A DNA stretch of 8,969 nucleotides from Candidatus Kapaibacterium sp. (GTDB taxonomy: Bacteria; Bacteroidota; Ignavibacteria; Kapaibacteriales; UBA2268), in assembly GCA_027858275.1 (NCBI GenBank), contig JAQIDA010000132.1:1-8969 (forward strand), written 5' to 3'. Position 1 is the first letter of the stretch. The number at the start of each line of letters is the position of its first letter. This document shows, in pieces, positions 1 to 5,616 of the stretch. The position numbers and the translations under genes were made by a program. Under the pieces are notes generated by a model, which made no database searches, was not told where the DNA came from, and worked only from the letters and a program-made list of their open reading frames with translations.

Positions 1-1
1 T

Positions 2-268
2 GACTATATTACTAAGCCTTTTCGAAAAGCACAGATAATCTTTTCTGTCAATCGAGCGATGACATATCAGCGATTGCTGCGCGAAGAAGAATCCGTTGAC
101 AGAATGTTCTCAATCAGTAAATGGGACGAAGCCTCAACAGCCTTCAGGCAGGAATATATCAAACGTTTGTCGTTTGAAGAAAGTGATATAGCAAAATTGT
201 CTTTGCTGTCCGGTATTCCCGAAAATGTCATAGCTGAAGAATTAAAAATTATTGAACAAAATAAATAA
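2..268 (+). CDS. Response regulator, C-terminal part (5' end outside window)
   Basis: The reading frame is open from base 2, so the ATG at 59 is very likely internal. The first visible residues are DYITKPF. That is the end of a CheY-like receiver domain: the Lys-Pro pair (codons at 14-19) is the conserved lysine and cis-proline that follow beta strand 5. A helix matching alpha 5 follows (about residues 9-25 of the visible part), then a charged, helical tail of about 60 residues. I recognise no DNA-binding or enzymatic output domain in the tail, so this may be a single-domain regulator or one with a small unrecognised output. The stop lies 15 bases before the CBS gene, so the two are probably co-transcribed. 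The sensing partner and phosphorylated aspartate are upstream and not visible. Confidence is good for the receiver end and low for how it acts. Confidence 0.72.
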   Translation, partial: DYITKPFRKAQIIFSVNRAMTYQRLLREEESVDRMFSISKWDEASTAFRQEYIKRLSFEESDIAKLSLLSGIPENVIAEELKIIEQNK

Positions 269-283
269 TATACAGGAGAGCTG

Positions 284-811
284 ATGAAAAATGTTACGGC
301 CGGTGATCTGATGATCCCATTGGATCAGTATCCTCATATCCCATATTGGTTTACTATCAGACAGGCAATAGCCGAAATATTTTACGGCGAGCTGATTATT
401 GAAAACAAGCGTTCTTTGCCGAGATCTGTTCTGGTTTTTGACGAAGAATACAAATTGCTCGGCATAGTTCGTCGACGTGATATTATGGCCGGTTTTGACC
501 CCGGAAGTATGTTCGCCCGAAAAACAAACCCAAACAAGCAAATGTTCAATTTGAAAGTTGATTCCGATCTGCTTGAAATGTCGAATTTCGAAATTCTGGA
601 ATCTTTCAAACAAAAATCTGAGATGTCTGTTGCGGAAGTTATGCTGCCAATTGATGTGACCCTCAATCATGATGATCATCTTGTGAAAATTATCCATGAA
701 TTGAGTGATTACAAACATGCTTTGATACCCGTTATGCAGGATGGCGCCGTAGTAGGTGTTGTTCGCACAGTTGAAACACTGAATAAGATCGGTGAGTTGT
801 TGGATATATAA
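284..811 (+). CDS. Tandem CBS-domain protein (probable nucleotide-sensing regulator)
   Basis: This 175-residue protein consists almost only of two CBS motifs, at about residues 4-72 and 113-172. Each opens with the typical pattern (AGDLMIPLD and VAEVMLPID) and closes with strand-loop-helix segments (LLGIVRRRDIMAGF; AVVGVVRTVETL). CBS pairs (Bateman modules) are known to bind AMP, ATP, c-di-AMP or similar ligands and to switch partner proteins. No catalytic domain is attached. The start is supported by AGGAG at 274-278, five bases before the ATG. It sits between a response regulator and a symporter gene (32-base gap to the latter), which suggests that it gates or tunes the transporter or reports energy state to it. 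Which ligand it binds cannot be read from the sequence. Confidence 0.85.
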   Translation: MKNVTAGDLMIPLDQYPHIPYWFTIRQAIAEIFYGELIIENKRSLPRSVLVFDEEYKLLGIVRRRDIMAGFDPGSMFARKTNPNKQMFNLKVDSDLLEMSNFEILESFKQKSEMSVAEVMLPIDVTLNHDDHLVKIIHELSDYKHALIPVMQDGAVVGVVRTVETLNKIGELLDI

Positions 812-843
812 CATGTAGTTTGTTTTTAATATCGGATTAGTTT

Positions 844-2397
844 ATGAAAGATCAACCACATTATCAGGGTGAAGGATATTATCAGGGTGAAGAATTACCT
901 GGAGTGCCGAACAAAATATATCTTGGCAATCAGGAAAAACCGAAAATTGATTGGAAACGGATATTCTTTTTATTCTTTGGCTTCGCAATCTTTTGCGGAG
1001 TTAATTTCTCCCCGGATTGGGCTGATGCAGTCGATCCCGCAGGCAAACACTTTGTGTTGACTCAACAAGGCAAAGCAGCGATAGGATTGTTCCTTATGAC
1101 AGCCCTTTGGTGGGTGACGGAGGTTATCCCCATCGGCGTTACCAGTATTGCTGTCGGAGTGGTTCAGGCTCTGTTTCTTATCCGCCCCCCTAAAGTTGTA
1201 TTCAATGAATTTATGGACCCAAGCGTTTGGTTTATTTTTGCCTCGCTGACCGTTGGATTAGCCTTTTCAAAAAGCGGTCTGACAAAAAGACTTGCCTATA
1301 AGATGCTCGCTTTAGTGGGCGAAAAAACTTCGATGATCTATCTCGGATCGTATATTATGGTCGCTCTGCTGACATTTATTATGGCGCATACCGCTGTAGC
1401 AGCAGCAATGTTCCCGCTTTTAATGACAATATACAGCCTTTATGATCCTCAAGGGAAACCGTCAAAATTCGGCAAAGGTCTGTTTATCGGTATGGCATTT
1501 GTAGCAGGAGCCGGCTCTATTGTGACCTTGCTCGGCGCGGCACGCGGTGCTGTTGCTCTCGGTTTCTATTCTGAAATGGGCGCAAAACTCGGCGACTCTT
1601 TCAAAGAAGTTACATTTTTTGAATTGACTTATTATATGCTGCCTCTCGGTCTGTTAATGGTCTTTCTTTGTTGGGTTTTCTTCATGATATTTTTCAAACC
1701 TGAAAAAGACAGAATCCCGGGCTTGAAAAACAAAGTAAAAATTCTCAGCAAGAATCTCGGCAGAATCAAACGTGACGAAATGATGACTCTTGTTATAGTG
1801 TTCTCGGCAGTCGCTGTTTTGAGTTTGAGATCATTTATTCCCGAATTAGGCGCTTTAAACAAAAGTGCGGTGTTGCTTGTTACGACGGTGCTTTTCTTTA
1901 TATTCAAGATACTTGATATTAAAGACCTTGAGGATATACCTTGGAATATCATTCTTCTTTTCGGGGGAGCGATGTGTATCGGCTTTTGCTTATGGCAGAC
2001 CGGCGCGGCGAATTGGCTTGCTGTCAATTGGCTGGTTATGTTCCAAGACTCGCATTGGTTTGTATTTGTAATGGGTATAACACTTTTCGTTTTAGTAATG
2101 ACAAATTTGATTATGAACGTTGCGGCAATTTCAATTATTCTGCCCGTCGCATTAGTGATAGCCCCTTATCTCGGCGTAGCTCCCGAAGTCATTCTCTTCT
2201 GCGCTTTAGCGGCAGCGGGTATGCCGTTCTTATTGTTAGTAGGTGCCGCACCTAACGCAATCGCTTATGAAAGTCGTCAGTTTACATCAGGTCAATTCTT
2301 CGTCGCCGGAATTCCGATGAGTATAGTTTTGATGCTGGCTATCGGATTGTTTGTTTGGAAAATATGGCCTATGATGGGCATGGCTGTTACATTGTAA
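844..2397 (+). CDS. SLC13/DASS-family anion:sodium symporter with altered substrate motifs
   Basis: This is a 517-residue inner-membrane protein with a hydrophilic N-terminus (about 38 residues, including a small YQGE repeat) and roughly 10-12 membrane segments. It has the two-fold repeat layout of the divalent-anion:Na+ symporters. Recognisable landmarks are WWVTEVIPIGVTS (89-101), the hairpin regions near 180-192 and 420-435, and PFLLLVGAAPNAIAYES (461-477). Family members import dicarboxylates, citrate or sulfate with sodium. The motifs that normally hold sodium and the carboxylate are changed: the first Ser-Asn-Thr is Ala181-His182-Thr183, the second is Met424-Asn425-Val426, and the first TPPN-like loop reads AARG (232-235). 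The substrate may therefore be unusual. The ribosome site before the ATG is weak (GGA near 834). It lies between a CBS gene and a carbonic-anhydrase-like gene, which is consistent with bicarbonate, sulfate or dicarboxylate uptake. Confidence 0.85.
   Translation: MKDQPHYQGEGYYQGEELPGVPNKIYLGNQEKPKIDWKRIFFLFFGFAIFCGVNFSPDWADAVDPAGKHFVLTQQGKAAIGLFLMTALWWVTEVIPIGVTSIAVGVVQALFLIRPPKVVFNEFMDPSVWFIFASLTVGLAFSKSGLTKRLAYKMLALVGEKTSMIYLGSYIMVALLTFIMAHTAVAAAMFPLLMTIYSLYDPQGKPSKFGKGLFIGMAFVAGAGSIVTLLGAARGAVALGFYSEMGAKLGDSFKEVTFFELTYYMLPLGLLMVFLCWVFFMIFFKPEKDRIPGLKNKVKILSKNLGRIKRDEMMTLVIVFSAVAVLSLRSFIPELGALNKSAVLLVTTVLFFIFKILDIKDLEDIPWNIILLFGGAMCIGFCLWQTGAANWLAVNWLVMFQDSHWFVFVMGITLFVLVMTNLIMNVAAISIILPVALVIAPYLGVAPEVILFCALAAAGMPFLLLVGAAPNAIAYESRQFTSGQFFVAGIPMSIVLMLAIGLFVWKIWPMMGMAVTL
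860..892 (+). repeat. Two 15-bp direct repeats at the 5' end of the symporter gene
   Basis: Two identical 15-bp copies (ATTATCAGGGTGAAG) lie at 860-874 and 878-892 with an 18-base period. They keep the reading frame and encode a doubled YQGE motif (residues 7-10 and 13-16) in the cytosolic N-terminus of the transporter. Confidence 0.85.
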
Positions 2398-2417
2398 AAT
2401 ATTTATCGGAGATAAGA

Positions 2418-2792
2418 ATGAGCAGATATTGCGTAGTGAATTGTATGGACGGAAGAATTCAAATTCCCGTGATTGAGTTTGTAAAAGAGAACTACGGAGT
2501 TGAATATGTTGATGCCGTAACGGAAGCCGGACCGATTATTTATCTCTCTGACAAACAAGATTCGGAAGAGTGCAGATCAATTGTGCGGCGTGTGGCTGTG
2601 TCAGAAAAGAAAAACAAAAGCGTTGGCGCAGCTGTGGTTGCTCACTATGATTGCCAAGGCAATCCACTTGGAAAAGAAGGACAACTGAAACAACTCGAAA
2701 AGTCAGTTGAATTCTTAAAAAAATCTTTCCCGAATCTAAGCATTAAAGGTCTGTGGGTAAACGAAAAGTGGCAGTGCGAAGAAATCTATTGA
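2418..2792 (+). CDS. Small beta-carbonic-anhydrase-like protein
   Basis: The 124-residue protein carries the full beta-carbonic-anhydrase signature. Cys9-Met-Asp11-Gly-Arg13 gives one zinc ligand and the Asp-Arg dyad, and His76-Tyr-Asp-Cys79 gives the other two zinc ligands. Beta-class enzymes interconvert CO2 and bicarbonate, but they are usually about 200 residues long. This one matches the short, divergent carbonic-anhydrase-like group and lacks the long N-terminal helices and C-terminal strand region, so CO2 hydration is probable but not certain. I start it at the ATG at 2418, which has GGAG at 2408-2411 six bases upstream. A longer in-frame start at 2355 would overlap the transporter and add 21 unlike residues. 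It lies 20 bases after the symporter stop and is the last gene of the run. No signal peptide is seen, so it should act in the cytoplasm. Confidence 0.8.
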   Translation: MSRYCVVNCMDGRIQIPVIEFVKENYGVEYVDAVTEAGPIIYLSDKQDSEECRSIVRRVAVSEKKNKSVGAAVVAHYDCQGNPLGKEGQLKQLEKSVEFLKKSFPNLSIKGLWVNEKWQCEEIY

Positions 2793-2813
2793 TTTGAATC
2801 TCATATTCTTTTT

Positions 2814-2862
2814 CATCCGATGACTGTATATCCTCTAAAAAGTCATCGGATGATTTGTTTTT
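2814..2862 (+). terminator. Rho-independent terminator closing the symporter operon
   Basis: A perfect 12-bp stem (CATCCGATGACT at 2814-2825, AGTCATCGGATG at 2841-2852, extended by a T-A pair) encloses a 15-base loop and is followed by TTTGTTTTT (2854-2862). The T-rich tail is only on the + strand side, so it should stop transcription from the carbonic-anhydrase-like gene. On the other strand the flanks are A-rich. Confidence 0.82.
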
Positions 2863-2869
2863 ACCGGTC

Positions 2870-3643
2870 TCAGAAATATGAAATATATTCCAATCCCAAT
2901 GTACGATTAGAACCGCTGCGTCTAGCTTGGTTCTCGAGCAAATCACGAGCCTGAAATTGAATTGTCAAACCATAAGCAAGTGACCATCTTAAACCAAGAT
3001 TCAACAAGCCTTTTGCTTCTGTATAGACATCTGAATCATCGTCGAGTGTCGGATTAAATTCCAAGCTGATTGAAGCATTTTTGCCAAGCGATTGCTCCGC
3101 CCCTGCCCAGAAATTAATAAATCTGTTTGACGGAACCGGCTCAAAAGAATAATTCATGCCACCGTGAATTGCTACAGTGCCAAGTTCCCATCTAAAATTT
3201 TTGCTTGCTGCTAAAAACACTCCGGCTGACTGAGTTTGAAATCTCTTTGAGCTTGCGGAATACTTGCCCTTACCCTGTGTGTCAAGCCCGAGCACTAAAG
3301 CCGGAGCTATTAAAGTTTCGTTAAGAATTCTGATTCTCGCATGAAATCCGGGAAGATCCTGCCAATCAATAATGCCCTGCCCTATAATATCAGTTCCGCC
3401 AAAACTAAGTCCGACATTGAACCAAGAAAACGGCGCGGCATTAAAATGTGTTGTGATCCCGCCGTTGTTGAATGCGAGAACATCAACGGAATACGAACCC
3501 TTGGGCAGCAGACCCGCAGTCGGCATATCTACAATATACCTTGATTCAAACCCTGCGGCCGAACCGGCTGAACCCTGAGCGAAAACACAGGAGGAACTAA
3601 CCAACAATAACAACACAGTGAAAATTACAGATTTGATTTTCAT
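2870..3643 (-). CDS. Exported beta-barrel-like outer-membrane protein, function unknown
   Basis: The 257-residue product starts with a clear signal peptide: MKIK, then a hydrophobic core, with cleavage likely after Ala22 in VFA-Q. The mature part has no hydrophobic helices. It alternates short amphipathic segments rich in Gly, Phe, Trp and Asn (for example SVDVLAFNNGG, WFNVGLSFGG, SISLEFNPTL, LNLGLRWSLA) and ends in Phe (YISYF), the pattern of a C-terminal barrel-assembly signal. This suggests a small outer-membrane barrel of perhaps 10-12 strands. I do not recognise a named family. The ATG at 3643 has only a weak purine-rich site (AGAGAA) upstream and lies inside an inverted repeat. It follows two PAP2 phosphatase genes on the same strand, so it may be transcribed with them and act in envelope lipid or polymer metabolism; that is inference from position only. 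Confidence 0.68.
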   Translation of the reverse strand: MKIKSVIFTVLLLLVSSSCVFAQGSAGSAAGFESRYIVDMPTAGLLPKGSYSVDVLAFNNGGITTHFNAAPFSWFNVGLSFGGTDIIGQGIIDWQDLPGFHARIRILNETLIAPALVLGLDTQGKGKYSASSKRFQTQSAGVFLAASKNFRWELGTVAIHGGMNYSFEPVPSNRFINFWAGAEQSLGKNASISLEFNPTLDDDSDVYTEAKGLLNLGLRWSLAYGLTIQFQARDLLENQARRSGSNRTLGLEYISYF

Positions 3644-3716
3644 AATTATTCTCTAATATATTTCTTTATGCCGCTACTCTGCTAAGATATGAATTTAGCT
3701 TGAATTATGAAAATCA
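3634..3716 (-). repeat. 14-bp inverted repeat overlapping the barrel-gene start codon
   Basis: TGATTTTCATAATT (3634-3647) and AATTATGAAAATCA (3703-3716) are perfect reverse complements separated by 55 bases. The first arm contains the ATG of the barrel gene (3643-3641 on the - strand). In a - strand transcript that begins upstream of 3716, the two arms could pair and bury the start codon. Confidence 0.6.
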
Positions 3717-3748
3717 TTTTTTTACGGGGGAGACCGGGAAGGTTCAAT

Positions 3749-4578
3749 TCAGAATCGATAACAAAACCCGAGACCGTCTGTAGTCGGATAAAAAATGTAA
3801 TTGGCCGCAACCGTTTTGGAGACCTTAGATTCATACGCCTTGTGAATAACTTTGCCGCTTATCGTTCCGATCACTGCTCCTACGGCTAAGTCTGTCGCCC
3901 AATGCTGATCGTAATACAATCTAATGATACTTGCTGATGTCGCCAAAGTGTAGAGACCGACGGAAGCCCATGAATTATCAGCTCTCTCCGCCAGAACGGA
4001 AGCCAACGCGAACGCTACTGCCGAATGTCTCGAAGGAAAAGAATGATTCATTTCAGACATTTCAAAGAATTCAAAATCACAGGCACCCTCTTCCAATCTC
4101 GGTCGACTGCGTCCCAATGTTATTCTGAACAACATCGTTACAGCTCCGGACAAGGCCATAGATTCAAACATCAATCTTCCCGTAGTTCTGAATTTGGGAT
4201 TGTCTGCAAACATTCCGTACATAAACACGCTGCCGGCCAAAACATCCCCGGCAATGACATTTCCGAATTGATCAATCACGTTCAAATATGAATTCGGAAG
4301 AGGTCTTTCATTTCTCATTACAAGCGAGCGAATATCTTCGTCAAAAGGCATTAGCAAAGCTGTTCCTGCTACTACAGCCGCAACTTTCAAAAGATCATAT
4401 CTGTCAACAGACAAGAACTCATTGCCTACCCAAACAGCGTCATTGCCGCAAGCTATAAACTCATCACACCCATTGTTCCGAAAAATGAATATGTAGAATC
4501 CCCGGATTCCGCGTAGCTGCTGCCCGCAAAAAACGCCAAAACGACAAATATCAATATTCTGTTAATGAAATGAGTCAA
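3749..4578 (-). pseudogene. PAP2-family phosphatase, frameshifted paralog of the upstream gene
   Basis: The catalytic part is open from about 4561 down to 3749. It has the three PAP2 motifs: RITLGRSRP, SFPSRH and R-x5-H-x3-D in IRLYYDQHWATD. Two differ from consensus: Lys to Arg in the first motif and Gly to Arg in PSGH. The frame has no convincing N-terminus. A typical signal peptide (hydrophobic core ILIFVVLAFFAG, likely cut after SYA) is encoded in another frame from a TTG at 4578, and that frame ends in TAG at 4453-4451. Joining the two needs a -1 shift near 4460-4470, most simply the loss of one base, after which the protein would align along its length with the adjacent PAP2 gene. It starts 13 bases after that gene's stop. 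It is either a decaying duplicate or carries a sequencing error; a short protein from the TTG at 4414 without a signal peptide is less likely. Confidence 0.65.
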
Positions 4579-4591
4579 TTATCTAATGCTT

Positions 4592-5443
4592 TCAAAATTT
4601 ATAATTCAGATTAATTCCTGTTGGTAAAATCTGAAAGGAAAATGATTTGCTTGCTTGATCCTGTTTTGATTTATTATTGAAATACTCATCAGCTTTCACT
4701 ACCGCAATGCCGCTCAGAGTTCCGATGCATGCACCCGCAAAAATATCCGACAGCCAATGCTGATCTTTATACGGTCTCGCAAACGCAGTGCCGGCAGCCA
4801 AAGAGTAGCCGACAGCATAAGACCACCATTTGTCGTATCGAAGCGCAAAGACAGTTGCCATTGAAAATACGCCCGTACTGTGTCCGGAAGGGAAGGAGTA
4901 GTACATATTTTTCGTCTCAAACCATTTGTAAGAGCAAGCCCCTTCTTCATTATAAGGTCGGCTGCGTCCAAAAGTAATTTTTAAAGTATGAGTATAAATT
5001 CCGCTGAGCAGCAGAGCCTCAAACATCAATCTGCCCGTTCCTCTCAACTTGTCGGAATCAAAAACCAATCCCGTCAAATATGTACTGCCGACAATAATAC
5101 CCATACCTTGTAATGAGCCAAGTTCATTATGAAAGTCAAAATATTTGTCCGCCGCCGATGAACGATTGTTCAGCATAAAATCTCTAAAATCCTCATCGAA
5201 GGGCATACACGCCGCCGAACCGGCTATCACTCCGGTATAGATCAAAGCGTCTTGAGAATCAAAATCTTTAATGTTTCCAAAAACATGAAGCAGGTCACGA
5301 CCTACTTTTCCAAAATCATTGAGAATTGTTTGACCCGGTCCGGGCTTTTCTTCCGCCTCTTGAGCGTTAACAATCACTGATGTCGTAAGAATTAAAATTA
5401 TGACAAGGATTATCCGAGTACTGTATTTATAATATTTTTTCAA
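4592..5443 (-). CDS. Exported PAP2-family lipid phosphatase
   Basis: The 283-residue protein has an N-terminal signal or anchor segment (residues 9-27, possible cut after VNA) and then a PAP2 (type 2 phosphatidic acid phosphatase) domain. The motifs are complete: Lys155-x6-Arg162-Pro163 (KITFGRSRP), SFPSGH ending at the catalytic-site His188, and Arg223-x5-His229-x3-Asp233. Hydrophobic segments near 66-80, 113-128, 140-156, 188-222 and 232-250 suit the usual multi-helix membrane fold with the active site facing the periplasm. Likely substrates in such enzymes are undecaprenyl pyrophosphate, phosphatidic acid or lipid A phosphates; the sequence does not decide between them. The protein ends in NLNYKF, an unusual beta-strand-like tail also present in its paralog. 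The best start is TTG at 5443 (MKKYYK), with GGGGAA at 5460-5455 eleven bases upstream; a stop at 5468-5470 excludes a much longer form. Confidence 0.82.
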   Translation of the reverse strand: MKKYYKYSTRIILVIILILTTSVIVNAQEAEEKPGPGQTILNDFGKVGRDLLHVFGNIKDFDSQDALIYTGVIAGSAACMPFDEDFRDFMLNNRSSAADKYFDFHNELGSLQGMGIIVGSTYLTGLVFDSDKLRGTGRLMFEALLLSGIYTHTLKITFGRSRPYNEEGACSYKWFETKNMYYSFPSGHSTGVFSMATVFALRYDKWWSYAVGYSLAAGTAFARPYKDQHWLSDIFAGACIGTLSGIAVVKADEYFNNKSKQDQASKSFSFQILPTGINLNYKF

Positions 5444-5568
5444 ATCTGTATTATTTCCCCATATCCGTCAGTTGAGCTTTTCTTATCTTTGTACTTGTGA
5501 AATTTGGATTGTTCTCTGAAACACAATTTGGTTTTTCAATACTAACATCCGATATTAAATATACAAAA

Positions 5569-5596
5569 TAATCGTTTTATAATTATGCGACGATTA
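5569..5596. promoter_or_regulatory. Inverted repeat just upstream of the umuC-type gene (possible operator)
   Basis: TAATCGT (5569-5575) and ACGATTA (5590-5596) form a perfect 7-bp dyad with a 14-base spacer, ending 20 bases before the polymerase start codon. Genes of this type are usually SOS-controlled, so this is a candidate repressor site. It does not match the LexA boxes I know from Proteobacteria or Firmicutes. Confidence 0.35.
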
Positions 5597-5616
5597 GAGA
5601 AACACAGAATATAAAT

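Noticed and set aside
59..268. A 69-residue gene starting at the ATG at 59
   Set aside because: The frame is open to the window edge and the residues before this ATG form the end of a receiver domain, so the ATG is internal to a longer gene.
242..814. Long open frame on the - strand (190 codons) opposite the CBS gene
   Set aside because: It lies wholly antisense to a clearly recognised CBS protein with a good ribosome site, and its translation resembles no protein family.
1632..2027. Antisense open frame inside the symporter gene
   Set aside because: It is a shadow of the membrane-protein coding sequence with no ribosome site or family resemblance.
2355..2417. Longer start for the carbonic-anhydrase-like gene
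   Set aside because: It overlaps the end of the symporter gene and adds residues unlike the family, whereas the ATG at 2418 has a well-placed GGAG.
5491..5531. SOS box upstream of umuC (TTGTG...CACAA and repeated AATTTGG)
   Set aside because: The arms are short with a long spacer and do not match the CTGT-N8-ACAG or GAAC-N4-GTTC operators; they look like chance AT-rich repeats.
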